Positions 36,028 to 44,464 of a stretch of 64,000 nt of DNA are shown here, one piece after another. The DNA is taken from contig NZ_JAPWHB010000001.1 in NCBI RefSeq assembly GCF_027214025.1, positions 806,001 through 870,000 on the forward strand. Reading direction: 5' to 3'. The stretch is from Parahoeflea alexandrii (GTDB taxonomy: Bacteria > Pseudomonadota > Alphaproteobacteria > Rhizobiales > Rhizobiaceae). The first letter of the stretch is position 1, and the number at the start of each line of letters is the position of its first letter. A model generated the notes under the pieces. That model did not search any database and was not told the DNA's origin. It saw only the letters and a program-made list of their open reading frames with translations. The position numbers and the translations under genes were made by a program.

Positions 36028-36574
36028 CGCCCTGCTGGCCATCGTCATCGGCCTCGTGGGTGCTGCGATCATCCACATCGTCATCATTCTGGCGCTGCCA
36101 ATGTGGACCGGCAAGGATGCCTGGACCCGTGTCACGATGCTTGGCGCGATGAACCGGTTCTATGCGCTCGCCAACGAACCCAACACGACCGGGCTTCACA
36201 ACGAGGATCCGCATATCCGCAGCGCCGTCTGCCGGTTCGACATTTCCGATGGCCCGGTCCGGATCATCGCTTCGGGCGACGTTCCGATGTGGACGGTCTC
36301 GGCCTACGACACCGCGTCAAACGAGACCTACTCGATGAACGACCGCTCGGCCATCGGCACCGGCGTCAACATCACCTTCGTCACCCCGACCCAGATGCTG
36401 CAACTGCGCCGCGTCATGCCGCGGGCGCTGGAACGGGCGGTGCTGGTGGAACTCGGCCAGCCCCAGGGCTACGTCGTCCTGCGCGCCGTAGCGCCGACCC
36501 CGAGCCAGCAGCCGGCCGCAAGGGCCTTTCTCGACACAGCAGTGTGCACGCGCATCACCATCGATCCGGCCTGA
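36020..36574 (+). CDS. DUF1254 domain protein
   Basis: 184 aa. N-terminal hydrophobic helix (LLAIVIGLVGAAIIHIVIIL), then DAWTRVTMLGAMNRFYAL and VCRFDISDGPVRI: the DUF1254 pattern. Translationally coupled to the DUF1214 gene in front. Two cysteines (AVCRF, AVCTR). Role unknown, probably a membrane-anchored envelope pair. Confidence 0.85.
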   Translation: MRSALLAIVIGLVGAAIIHIVIILALPMWTGKDAWTRVTMLGAMNRFYALANEPNTTGLHNEDPHIRSAVCRFDISDGPVRIIASGDVPMWTVSAYDTASNETYSMNDRSAIGTGVNITFVTPTQMLQLRRVMPRALERAVLVELGQPQGYVVLRAVAPTPSQQPAARAFLDTAVCTRITIDPA

Positions 36575-36634
36575 CGGCCATCCCATCGGCGCGAGCTGAC
36601 CGCGGCGCTCAGCCGCGCTCTCTCCAAAACCCGG

Positions 36635-37258
36635 TCAGGGCAGTCTCAGCAGGACGGGCACATATCCCGCGGCCTGAAGAAGCGCCACGCCTTTGACAAC
36701 CGGAATGAGCGCAAGAAAGTAGAGCGAATCCCCGAACGCGCGCACAAGCACCTGGGGTGAAAAGGTAATCTCGGAGGGAGTGTGGTAGAGCCTGACATTC
36801 GGCCAGAACTGCGGAGTGCCGCTCTCATAGGCCGGGTAAACGTCGGCAAACTGTGTTCGCAGGAACGCGGCCTCCTTTTTCGCCGTGATCGAGAACACCA
36901 GATAGCTCATGCCCGCCAGGAAAAGCGCGACCACGATCGAGCCGAACACCAGGCCGACCCCGAAGACGCCGATCGTCGAGAACAGGTAGAGCGGGTTGCG
37001 GGTCATCGAATAGGGACCCGCCATCACCAGTTCGCTGTTCTTGCGCGTGCCGACGTAAAGCGTGCTCCACAGCCTGCCGAACATGCAGACCAGAATGAAA
37101 ACCACCCCGGCGGTTTCGAAGGCGGCACGCAGCAAGGAAGCATCATCCCACTTCGGCCCGGCGACAAACAGCAAGGCGATTGCAGCGACTGCGAGGAACT
37201 TGACAATCACCTGCCGCCTTCTCTGGTTGAAGGGCTGCATTGGGGTTGAATCCGTCAT
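36635..37258 (-). CDS. Isoprenylcysteine methyltransferase-like membrane protein
   Basis: 207 aa with about five membrane helices. It carries the ICMT/PEMT-type motif GPYSMTRNPLYLF and a following AAFLRTQFADVYPAYES, which bind S-adenosylmethionine in that family. Bacterial members methylate unidentified substrates. It stands alone between the DUF1254 gene and a TetR regulator, and points toward the former. Confidence 0.85.
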   Translation of the reverse strand: MTDSTPMQPFNQRRRQVIVKFLAVAAIALLFVAGPKWDDASLLRAAFETAGVVFILVCMFGRLWSTLYVGTRKNSELVMAGPYSMTRNPLYLFSTIGVFGVGLVFGSIVVALFLAGMSYLVFSITAKKEAAFLRTQFADVYPAYESGTPQFWPNVRLYHTPSEITFSPQVLVRAFGDSLYFLALIPVVKGVALLQAAGYVPVLLRLP

Positions 37259-37333
37259 GGGGGCATCCTGAATAAAGGCTCGAGTTTCGTGGCGTCTAGC
37301 TTTTGCGACACCTGAGCTTCAATGGCAACCAGA

Positions 37334-37945
37334 TTACGGCTTGCCCGATGGTGAATTAAGACGAAAGAACCGCTCATAGGCCTGGCCGGCGCGTCGGTCG
37401 ATGGCCGTCTGGTCCAGTGGCGGTTCGCGGCCGATGACGCGGCGGATCTGGAGATCCCCGACCAGAAGGCTGAGATAGAGGACGACCGCCTCGCCGGTGT
37501 GGTCGAAGGCGAGCGCGCCTTCCCGCCTGGCGCGCTCCAGAACCTCGCCGATCAGCGGCGCGATCGTCTCCCTGCCCCGCTGAGAAATCGCCGCCCCGAG
37601 TTCGCCGGTGGGATCGGCCGCGGCGGCGCGGTTGAGCTGGATGGCGCGCGGGCTGACCAGCAAGGCCAGCAGGCGCGGCCCCAAAGCCCTAAGGATATCC
37701 AGAGGCGGCCTGTCGCCGGCCAGGCCGTCTTCCAGCAGCTGCCTGACCTCTTCGGCGTTGCGCACGACCAGCGCCTTGAACAGGCCGGTCTTGTCGCCAT
37801 ACCAGTTGTACAGCGTCTCGTTCGACGCCCGCGCAGCCCTGGCGATCGCCAGCATCGAGGTTCCGGCATAGCCCCTGGATTCCAGCACCGCATAAGCCGC
37901 GTCTTCGATCTTCTCCTGACGGGACGCCTTGTTTTCATCGCGCAT
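37334..37945 (-). CDS. TetR-family transcriptional regulator
   Basis: 203 aa. N-terminal HTH: AAYAVLESRGYAGTSMLAIARAARASNETLYNWYGDKTGLF (motif SMLAIARAARASNETLYNWY), then a helical C-terminal ligand domain with a YLSLLVGDLQIRRVIG stretch. It diverges from two small membrane genes, and a near-perfect palindrome lies in the gap, so it likely represses itself and that operon. Confidence 0.93.
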   Translation of the reverse strand: MRDENKASRQEKIEDAAYAVLESRGYAGTSMLAIARAARASNETLYNWYGDKTGLFKALVVRNAEEVRQLLEDGLAGDRPPLDILRALGPRLLALLVSPRAIQLNRAAAADPTGELGAAISQRGRETIAPLIGEVLERARREGALAFDHTGEAVVLYLSLLVGDLQIRRVIGREPPLDQTAIDRRAGQAYERFFRLNSPSGKP

Positions 37946-37971
37946 GGGACACTCCGGGTGGTTGACGAAAA

Positions 37972-38017
37972 CCGTAATTCAAATTACGGATAAGCGCAAC
38001 CGTACACTCAATTACGC
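37972..38017. promoter_or_regulatory. Palindromic operator in the TetR - membrane gene gap
   Basis: CCGTAATTCAAATTACGG (37972-37989) has two perfect 8-base arms around CA. A degenerate second copy (ACCGTACACTCAATTACGC, 38000 on) lies next to it. It is placed between the divergent starts at 37945 and 38033, where the cognate TetR dimer should bind. Confidence 0.75.
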
Positions 38018-38032
38018 TTTTGGAGACGCCTC

Positions 38033-38428
38033 ATGCCCCACCCGACCCAGACCTCGACCGCCGCGCTGGCCGTGCTGATCATCCTGCAGGCCGTCATGCT
38101 CGGCGCGCTTTATGCCGGCGTGCCGCCGCATCCGCCGACGGCCACGCCATTGTTCGGCATAGCGCCGTTTCTCGGGGCATCCATGGGCGCGGCCGTTGCG
38201 GCCGTGCTGCTCGGCGGCGGATCAAGCCGGTCCGGCCAGGCGCTGTGTCTGCTGGCCGCGTTGATGGCGCTGGTGTCCTTCGGACCGCAGAAGTATCTCG
38301 ATGCCCAGTTCGGGCTGATCTGGCCTGCGGTGATCGCCGCTCAACTGGCCTGCCTGGCGCTGTTTCGGGACATGCTCCGGCACGCAAGGTCCGCAACGGT
38401 CACGGGCCGGCAGGAGGACCAGGCATGA
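38033..38428 (+). CDS. Small membrane protein, unrecognised
   Basis: 131 aa with four hydrophobic stretches (about 10-28, 43-64, 70-90, 96-115). No named family. It shares 4 bases (ATGA) with the DUF1772 gene after it and is divergent from the TetR gene, so the pair is probably its target operon. Confidence 0.75.
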   Translation: MPHPTQTSTAALAVLIILQAVMLGALYAGVPPHPPTATPLFGIAPFLGASMGAAVAAVLLGGGSSRSGQALCLLAALMALVSFGPQKYLDAQFGLIWPAVIAAQLACLALFRDMLRHARSATVTGRQEDQA

Positions 38429-38913
38429 TCTCTACCCGGATCCTCCCCCTGACCTCGCTCCTGCTGACAGCGGCCATCTTCGGCTTCTTCTATGCCTGGG
38501 TCTGCTCCACCATGTGGGGGCTCGATGCCGCCGATTCGGCGGTTGCCATCAAGGCCATGCAGGCGATGAACGCCTCGGTGCGCAACGCCGTGTTCTTTCC
38601 GGCCTTCTTTCTGACGCCCGTGGTGCTTTCGATCACCGCCGCCCTGCTGGTCCGCAGCGGCCGGCGCGGCGCCGCTATCTGGTTTGCGCTGGCAGCCGGC
38701 GTCTACCTGGTGGGGGGGCTTGGCGTTACTGTGATCGTCAACGTTCCGATGAACGAGGCTCTGGCGCTGGCCGCAGTGCCCGACGCAACGGAGGCCGCCA
38801 ACCAGCTTTGGCAAGCCTATTCCCTGCGCTGGCAGGACTGGAACCAGATCCGCACTGCCGCCAGCGGGCTGTCGGTCATGCTGACGGGCTTCGGATTGTT
38901 GAAGATCGCCTGA
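38425..38913 (+). CDS. DUF1772-like membrane protein
   Basis: 162 aa from ATG 38425. Four membrane helices; motifs AIKAMQAMNASVRNAVFF, NVPMNEALA and LRWQDWNQIRTAAS are those of DUF1772 (anthrone oxygenase-like) proteins. Related eukaryotic proteins act on anthraquinones; the bacterial substrate is unknown. Coupled to the preceding gene. Confidence 0.85.
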   Translation: MISTRILPLTSLLLTAAIFGFFYAWVCSTMWGLDAADSAVAIKAMQAMNASVRNAVFFPAFFLTPVVLSITAALLVRSGRRGAAIWFALAAGVYLVGGLGVTVIVNVPMNEALALAAVPDATEAANQLWQAYSLRWQDWNQIRTAASGLSVMLTGFGLLKIA

Positions 38914-38967
38914 CGCCCGGGCCGCACGCCATCAAGACCGCCCGATGCCAGCGGGCATCGAAGCGGA

Positions 38968-38981
38968 TTGATTTCAATCAA
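38968..38981. promoter_or_regulatory. FNR/FnrN/FixK-type binding site upstream of sqr
   Basis: TTGATTTCAATCAA is the exact symmetric consensus TTGAT-N4-ATCAA of CRP/FNR-family oxygen-responsive activators. It is centred about 92 bases before the sqr ATG and about 55 after the preceding stop codon. Its exact match in an intergenic region makes a chance hit unlikely. Confidence 0.75.
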
Positions 38982-39001
38982 TGAGTTTCGCTCCGCCTCC
39001 C

Positions 39002-39027
39002 TATATATATTGAACATTGTATATATA
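39002..39027. promoter_or_regulatory. AT-rich imperfect palindrome upstream of sqr
   Basis: TATATATA arms at both ends (39002 and 39020 onward) flank ATTGAACATTG; arms are symmetric at most positions. It starts about 20 bases after the FNR-type site and could contain promoter elements or bind an ArsR-type sulfide sensor such as BigR/SqrR. The sequence does not decide between these. Confidence 0.55.
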
Positions 39028-39066
39028 CGCCGGAGTGGATTTTCCGGCCCAAGGGAGGCTAAGTGC

Positions 39067-40341
39067 ATGAAAAAGGCAGATATTGTTGTCCTCGGCGCCG
39101 GTCTCGGCGGCATCTCCATGGTGTTCGACCTCAAGGCCGAACTTGGCAAGGATCACCGGATCGTTCTGGTCAACAAGACCGAAAGCTTCCAGTTCACCCC
39201 ATCCAATCCATGGGTGGGCGTCGGCTGGCGGACAAAGGGCGACATCACCATCGAGCTGGCGCCGCTGATGAAAAAGCACGGCATCGACTTCGTCCAGGCC
39301 TCCGCAAAGAAGCTGCACCCGGAGGAAAATCGCATCGAGATGGAGGACGGCAACTCGGTGGGTTACGATTACCTGGTGATCGCCACCGGGCCCGAACTGG
39401 CCTTCGACGAGGTCGAGGGGCTTGGTCCCCAAGGCCACACCCAGTCGGTCTGCACCGTCGACCACGCAACCCAGGCCAATGTGGCGTTCGAAGCTTTCTG
39501 CGCCGATCCTGGCCCGATCATCGTCGGCGCGGCGCAGGGCGCGTCGTGCTACGGCCCAGCCTATGAATACGCCATGATCCTCGACAAGGAACTGCGCAAC
39601 CGCAAGATCCGCGACCGGGTGCCGATGACCTTCGTCACCGCCGAACCCTATGTCGGTCATCTCGGCCTCGGCGGCGTCGGCGACACCAAGGGCATGCTTG
39701 AGCACGAGATGCGCCAGCGCAGCGTCCGCTGGATCACCAACGCCAAGGTGGAAAAGGTCGAGGCAGGCATGATGACCGTGTCCGAACTCAATGACGACGG
39801 ATCGGAAAAGACCAAACACGCGCTCGACTTCAAATACTCGATGATGCTGCCGGCCTTCCGCGGCATTACCGCCGTGCGCGACATCGAGGGGCTGGTCAAT
39901 CCGCGCGGCTTCATCGTCGTCGACAAGCACCAGCGCAACCCGAAATATCCCAACATTTTCGGCATCGGCGTGGCGATCGCCATTGCGCCGCTCGAAAAGA
40001 CCCCGGTGCCCACCGGCGTACCCAAGACCGGCTACATGATCGAGAGCATGGTGCTGGCGACCGCCAAGAACATCAAGGCGTTGCTCGAGGACCGCGAACC
40101 GAAGGACGAAGCCACCTGGAACGCCTTCTGCCTGGCCGATTTCGGCGACCGCGGCGTGGCCTTCCTGGCGCAGCCGCAGAACCCGCCGCGCAACGTCAAC
40201 TGGGCCTCGGAAGGCATGTGGGTGCATCTCGCCAAGGTGGCGTTCGAGAAATACTTCATGCGCAAGGTCCGCAGGGGTATCACCGAGACCTATTACGAGA
40301 GCGCGATCATGAAGATGCTGGCGATGCACAAGCTGAAATAG
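39067..40341 (+). CDS. sqr: Sulfide:quinone oxidoreductase
   Basis: 424 aa from ATG 39067, with GGGAGG upstream; longer in-frame readings are not supported. N-terminal FAD-binding fold GAGLGGISM and the second dinucleotide motif region LVIATGPEL. Cys129, Cys161 (GASCYGPAYEYA) and Cys355 match the three catalytic cysteines of the Rhodobacter enzyme in spacing. It oxidises sulfide to sulfane sulfur at the membrane surface and passes electrons to quinone. The C-terminus is amphipathic (GMWVHLAKVAFEKYFMRKVRRG), fitting membrane attachment. No persulfide dioxygenase or rhodanese gene is next to it. Confidence 0.93.
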   Translation: MKKADIVVLGAGLGGISMVFDLKAELGKDHRIVLVNKTESFQFTPSNPWVGVGWRTKGDITIELAPLMKKHGIDFVQASAKKLHPEENRIEMEDGNSVGYDYLVIATGPELAFDEVEGLGPQGHTQSVCTVDHATQANVAFEAFCADPGPIIVGAAQGASCYGPAYEYAMILDKELRNRKIRDRVPMTFVTAEPYVGHLGLGGVGDTKGMLEHEMRQRSVRWITNAKVEKVEAGMMTVSELNDDGSEKTKHALDFKYSMMLPAFRGITAVRDIEGLVNPRGFIVVDKHQRNPKYPNIFGIGVAIAIAPLEKTPVPTGVPKTGYMIESMVLATAKNIKALLEDREPKDEATWNAFCLADFGDRGVAFLAQPQNPPRNVNWASEGMWVHLAKVAFEKYFMRKVRRGITETYYESAIMKMLAMHKLK

Positions 40342-40415
40342 AGCGCGCAGGCCAACCGCTCCGGTTTGACAACACTACGGTGGAGCGGCCCGGATTGCTG
40401 CAGCCAAATGCATAC

Positions 40416-40886
40416 TCAAAGAGGAATTGCCGTTTCCTCCTTGGCCGTCCTTATGACGATCATCGTGAAGAAGCGCGCGACATTGGTCTGATCCCGGAAC
40501 AGCCTGTCACAGAGCAGGTCGAACTCTTCCATGTCGCGCAGGCGCAGCATCAGGACCACATCGGTTTCGCCAGTCACGGCATAGGCGTGCGAAACCGCCT
40601 CCTCTGCGCTGGCGGTGTCGAGAAAACGGCGCATGTGCTGCTCGCCGTGCAGTTTCAGTTCCACCGTGACGACTGCCTTGATCACCCGCCCTGCCCTGGC
40701 CGGATTCAGGATCGCGACGATCTTGTCGATCACGCCGGATTTGCGCAGACGCTGCAGACGGCGCAGACAGCTTGAGGGAGACAGGCCGACTTCATCGGCC
40801 ATGTCGACATTGGTGCGCGAAGCGTCGCGCTGCATCAGGTTCAGAAGCTTCCGGTCGATCCGATCCACTGCCACACTCCGTCGCAT
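40416..40886 (-). CDS. Lrp/AsnC-family transcriptional regulator
   Basis: 156 aa from ATG 40886, the usual Lrp length. HTH: DRKLLNLMQRDASRTNVDMADEVGLSPSSCLRRLQRL (motif MADEVGLSPSSCLRRLQRL); RAM ligand domain with SHAYAVTGETDVVLMLRLRD. It diverges from a short ORF and a nucleoside-recognition-domain gene and probably regulates them. Confidence 0.94.
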   Translation of the reverse strand: MRRSVAVDRIDRKLLNLMQRDASRTNVDMADEVGLSPSSCLRRLQRLRKSGVIDKIVAILNPARAGRVIKAVVTVELKLHGEQHMRRFLDTASAEEAVSHAYAVTGETDVVLMLRLRDMEEFDLLCDRLFRDQTNVARFFTMIVIRTAKEETAIPL

Positions 40887-40987
40887 ATCGCTGCATTTGC
40901 AATAATATTGCACAATATCACAATCTTTGACCACAAATTCGAAGCGGATCCGCCTAGGGAATTCAGGCAACCCCGAAGGAGCCGACG

Positions 40988-41173
40988 ATGCTGCTGTTGA
41001 TGCTGATGCCAAAGCGGACCGCCACCAAAAACACCGGAGATGAGCTCGAGCAGGAAGACGGGTTCATGCACCAGCATGGCGGACGGGGTCCGCGATTGAC
41101 CTTCCTGTGCTTTGAAGCGATTTCCGACCTGATCATCCGTGTCCAGGACGCCCTTGCAAGGCGCGAGCGATAA
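40988..41173 (+). CDS. Candidate small protein between lrp and the membrane gene
   Basis: 61 aa. The ATG is preceded at good spacing by GAAGGAG. The sequence starts MLLLMLMPKRTATKN, has a HQHGG stretch and ends basic. No family recognised. It lies 32 bases before the next gene on the same strand, consistent with an operon led by it. It could also be a leader peptide. Confidence 0.5.
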   Translation: MLLLMLMPKRTATKNTGDELEQEDGFMHQHGGRGPRLTFLCFEAISDLIIRVQDALARRER

Positions 41174-41205
41174 CCGCGCCACCCGCGCGCCAAGAGGAAT
41201 TCCCC

Positions 41206-42165
41206 ATGCCGCTTTTCAGGATCATCTCGCACAACACGCTGGCTTCACTGAGGATTTACTGGGTTCTCGCCCGGATCATGGTCCCGATCACGATCATGGC
41301 CGAGGTGTTGTCCCGCATGGGGGCAATTGAAGCAATGGCGCCCGGTTTCGCGCCTGTCATGAAGTTGGTCGGATTGCCGCCGGAACTGGGGCTGGCCTGG
41401 CTGACGGCAATGATCGTCGGGATATGGGGCGCGGTCCCGCTGCTGTTCACACTCGTTCCCGTGTCCTCGCTCAGCACGGCGGACGTGACCGTGTTTTCAG
41501 CGCTTATCCTGTTTGCGCACGGGCTTCCGCTCGAACAGAAGATCATCCAGATGGCAGGTCCGGGCATGATCGCAACGACGGTGCTGCGGGTCGCGGGAGG
41601 ATTGCTGTACGCTTTCCTGCTGCACCACGTCCTGCTCGCCACCGGCTGGTTGCAAACACCCGTCAACCCGGCCTGGATCCCGATGACCGCCACGCCCGAC
41701 TGGGCCGAATTCTTCCACGGTTTGGCGGAGACCATGATCTGGATGCTTGTCGTGCTGGTTGTGCTGTCATGGGGACTTGAATTGCTCAAGCTGACAGGAC
41801 TGCTGGAGATGATGATGAAAGCTCTTTCGCCCCTGCTGCGTCTTGCCGGCATCAACGGCGAAGCAGGTCACCTCACCGCTGTCGGCTTGTTTCTGGGGAT
41901 TTCCTACGGCGCCGGTCTTCTGATCCGCGAGGCGCAATCGGACGCGCTGTCACCACGGCAGATCTTCCTGTCCTGCGTGTTCATGGGTTTCGCGCACAGC
42001 GTGATCGAGGACACGCTGATCGTGATGGCACTGGGAGCCGACATGTATGGCGTGCTTGTCGGCCGGCTGGCCTTCGCCATCGTGGCCACGGCGGCGATTG
42101 CCGCCCTGCTTCGCCACCTGGCCGACGAGACTTTCTTCGCGCATATGTTCCGGCAAAAAGCGTAA
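41206..42165 (+). CDS. Nucleoside-recognition-domain membrane protein
   Basis: 319 aa with about eight membrane helices in two halves. Each half carries a gate-type motif (PGFAPVMKLVGLPPELGLAWLTAMIVGIWGA in the first: core GLPPELGLAWLTAMI; FLGISYGAGLLIREAQ in the second). This is the NupC/SpmA-SpmB-like nucleoside recognition (gate) family, probably a transporter. Substrate unknown; an Lrp partner suggests amino acids or a related compound. AGAGGAATT precedes the start. Confidence 0.85.
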   Translation: MPLFRIISHNTLASLRIYWVLARIMVPITIMAEVLSRMGAIEAMAPGFAPVMKLVGLPPELGLAWLTAMIVGIWGAVPLLFTLVPVSSLSTADVTVFSALILFAHGLPLEQKIIQMAGPGMIATTVLRVAGGLLYAFLLHHVLLATGWLQTPVNPAWIPMTATPDWAEFFHGLAETMIWMLVVLVVLSWGLELLKLTGLLEMMMKALSPLLRLAGINGEAGHLTAVGLFLGISYGAGLLIREAQSDALSPRQIFLSCVFMGFAHSVIEDTLIVMALGADMYGVLVGRLAFAIVATAAIAALLRHLADETFFAHMFRQKA

Positions 42166-42168
42166 ATG

Positions 42169-42402
42169 TCAGCCGGTCTTGCCGCGACGCCTTTTCTTGC
42201 CTGTCGGCTTGTCGGGCGCGGTGTCGTCAAACATCGGTTCGTGCCGCACAGGTTGCGGCAGATCTGGCCTTGAAGACAGTGGTTCGCGGCGAATGCCTGT
42301 AAACAAGAGCACCTCGGCCGAAGAGCCTGCGGCTATGCTTGCGGTTGCCGCGGGGTTCGTCTTGCGGCATCTCGACTGATCGAAGGTCAATATTGTCGTC
42401 AT
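42169..42402 (-). CDS. Small conserved rhizobial-type protein
   Basis: 77 aa from ATG 42402, with GGAG eight bases upstream. The core SAEVLLFTGIRREP resembles a recurrent motif of small rhizobial hypothetical proteins ((E/V)(I/V)LLFTGVRYE), followed by a basic tail GKKRRRGKTG. It converges with the membrane protein gene, leaving 3 bases between. Function unknown. Confidence 0.55.
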   Translation of the reverse strand: MTTILTFDQSRCRKTNPAATASIAAGSSAEVLLFTGIRREPLSSRPDLPQPVRHEPMFDDTAPDKPTGKKRRRGKTG

Positions 42403-42552
42403 ATCTGGACTCCAACTCGGTGGAACAGGAATTACGCGCGACATTCTTCTCCTTATCAATATTTTTCTAATACTCACTTGGTTAACAGCTCGCTAACGGT
42501 TTCGGGATAAGTTGATGGGAGTATCCAGTAGCGTTTGAGTAAGGTGTAGCCC

Positions 42553-43719
42553 GTGTCAGACAGTTTCCGTGATCTCGAACGGCCAGATGGCGCCCGCCGC
42601 AAGGATGCGGTGCTGATGGCAGCCATCAGCGGCCTCGAGTGCCTCGACCATCCCACCCGCCAGGACCTGGCGCGGTTTTCCCGCCTCTTCATCCCGCTCT
42701 ACAAAACCGCCAGCCAGGAAACCCGCCGCACCGCGTCGGCGACGCTGTCGCGGCTGTCGCGGGTTCCCGAGGACGTGGCGGAGATGCTGATCAACGAGCC
42801 GATCGCGATTGCCGCCCCCTTCATCGCGCATTACCCGCTCATCAACGAGAACGCGCTGACCCGGGCGGTGATGCGCCATGGCGCGCCGCATGCCCGCGCA
42901 GCGGCCCGGCGCTCCGACCTCTCGCCGCAGGCAATCGCCAAGCTGCAGCAGCTGAAGGATCCGTCGGTCGACGGGCTTCTGGTGCTGCGCGGGCTGATCC
43001 CCGATCCCGCGGCGACACCTGTGCAGCGACCGGCGCCCTCTCCGGCGGCAACCACGCGGCCGACGGTCGATGCGCCACCGCTCGATCCAAGCGAGCGGCT
43101 CCGGGCGCAGCTCAAGGCAATGGTGGCGGCCAGCCCGACGCCGAAATCGCCGCTCAACCGTCCGACAAGCGCACGCAAGCCGCTGGCAAGTGATGCGCTG
43201 ACGCCCAACACCGCGCCGGCCGTCGCCAGGTCTGCCACCGACAGCGCAACCGCTGCGGCACGGCGCCGGGTCGGCGATGTGCGGCTGGCGCAGCTTGCCC
43301 GCCATGCAGCCACCGATCAGGAAAGCTGGTTCGCCACCGCGCTGGCCGACGCCATGGGCGCGAGCTACGCGCTTGCCGAACGCATCATGATGGACCTGTC
43401 GGGCCGCCAGCTGGCGACCGCCCTGATCGGCCTGGGCGCGCCCGAGAGCACCATCAAGTCGGCGCTCGAGAGTTTCTTTCCGCACCTCGCGAAACCCTCA
43501 GCCCGGCACACGCTTGCAACCGACCTGATCGAGGAGCTCGACAGGGAGAGTTGCACCGCGCGGCTGCAGGCCTGGCAGCGCGCCGATAGCTACACCAATG
43601 GCGCGGCCGCGCATGTGCCGGCGCTGGCGGATGGCAAGCCGGTGCGTCAGGACACCGACCGGCGGATCTCGCCGCGCGATGTCCGTCACCGGGTTTCCTC
43701 CGCGCGCAAGGCCGGCTGA
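42553..43719 (+). CDS. DUF2336 domain protein
   Basis: 388 aa with a GTG start at 42553. Helical repeats at the front (TRQDLARFSRLFIPLYKTAS, TASATLSRLSRVPEDVAEMLINEP) and later (WFATALADAMGASYALAERIMMD) form the DUF2336 HEAT-like alpha-alpha pattern; the centre is a Pro/Ala/Thr-rich linker. Such proteins are typical of alphaproteobacteria; function unknown. A GTTAACAGCTCGCTAAC stretch about 60 bases upstream resembles a CtrA half-site pair. Confidence 0.87.
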   Translation: MSDSFRDLERPDGARRKDAVLMAAISGLECLDHPTRQDLARFSRLFIPLYKTASQETRRTASATLSRLSRVPEDVAEMLINEPIAIAAPFIAHYPLINENALTRAVMRHGAPHARAAARRSDLSPQAIAKLQQLKDPSVDGLLVLRGLIPDPAATPVQRPAPSPAATTRPTVDAPPLDPSERLRAQLKAMVAASPTPKSPLNRPTSARKPLASDALTPNTAPAVARSATDSATAAARRRVGDVRLAQLARHAATDQESWFATALADAMGASYALAERIMMDLSGRQLATALIGLGAPESTIKSALESFFPHLAKPSARHTLATDLIEELDRESCTARLQAWQRADSYTNGAAAHVPALADGKPVRQDTDRRISPRDVRHRVSSARKAG

Positions 43720-43890
43720 CCCCGGCCCTTGGCTCAAGTCGCGTTGAAAGATTGATTCAAGCGGCTTTCAAGGCGATTCACCAGAAAGGATCAACCTGTT
43801 GATCCTGAATGGTTTCTTGCCACAACCGCCGTTGACGCCAGAGACCGGGCGCCAACCGGTTTGACCGGATCGCCGACCGCGGCGTTCGCG

Positions 43891-44075
43891 ATGAGATGGG
43901 AGTTCGAGCAGGCCCGTCTACATGGCTGCGAGACGAGGGTCTCGCATCCCGCGACGAGCCGATGAGCGCCATCGCCTTCGCCCACGGCTTCCAGAGCCAG
44001 AGCCATTTCCCGCGCGCCTTCCGGCAGAAATACGGATGTTCGCCGAACCAGTTGCGCAAAGCCGGCCTGAGCTGA
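43891..44075 (+). pseudogene. Remnant of an AraC-family regulator (C-terminal HTH)
   Basis: The frame ending at 44075 reads MSAIAFAHGFQSQSHFPRAF then RQKYGCSPNQLRKAG, the second HTH of AraC/XylS proteins. The preceding part appears in a different frame (WEFEQARLHGCE), so a frameshift near 43930 and loss of the N-terminus are likely. The rest of the 403-base gap between the DUF2336 and DUF1491 genes holds nothing else I can recognise. Confidence 0.7.
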
Positions 44076-44122
44076 CCGGCTCCCGGCATGGGCCGCACCC
44101 AGTTTCCGGACGTAATCGCGAC

Positions 44123-44464
44123 CTACTCTTCAGCGAAGGGAAGATAGGTTTCCGGGCTGTCGGTTTCGATTTCGACCACCCAGATGTCGGGATCGAACTT
44201 CGCTTCGCGGGCGATCAGTTCGGAGACTTCGGCCTCAGGAACGCGGGTCTTGCGGAATTCGAACAACCGCCCATCCGGATGGTCTTCGTCGAAGGCCGTC
44301 TGCGGTGCGGGGGCGGCCAGGCTTTCACTGCCGTCGCGGTGGCGAATGCGGACGAAGATCGCACCGGCCTCCTCCGATCCGCGCCGTTCGATCGCCGCCA
44401 TGTTACCTTCAGCAAACAGGCGGCGCGTCAGGGCTGCGACAAAGATGCCGGCCTTGAGCCTCAC
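44123..44464 (-). CDS. DUF1491 protein
   Basis: 113 aa. Starts MRLKAGIFVAALTRR and ends in DPDIWVVEIE, the DUF1491 pattern, found in Hyphomicrobiales and relatives. Its start overlaps the end of the peptidoglycan-binding gene by 4 bases. Function unknown; it is the last gene of a run with that gene and a kinase. Confidence 0.9.
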   Translation of the reverse strand: MRLKAGIFVAALTRRLFAEGNMAAIERRGSEEAGAIFVRIRHRDGSESLAAPAPQTAFDEDHPDGRLFEFRKTRVPEAEVSELIAREAKFDPDIWVVEIETDSPETYLPFAEE

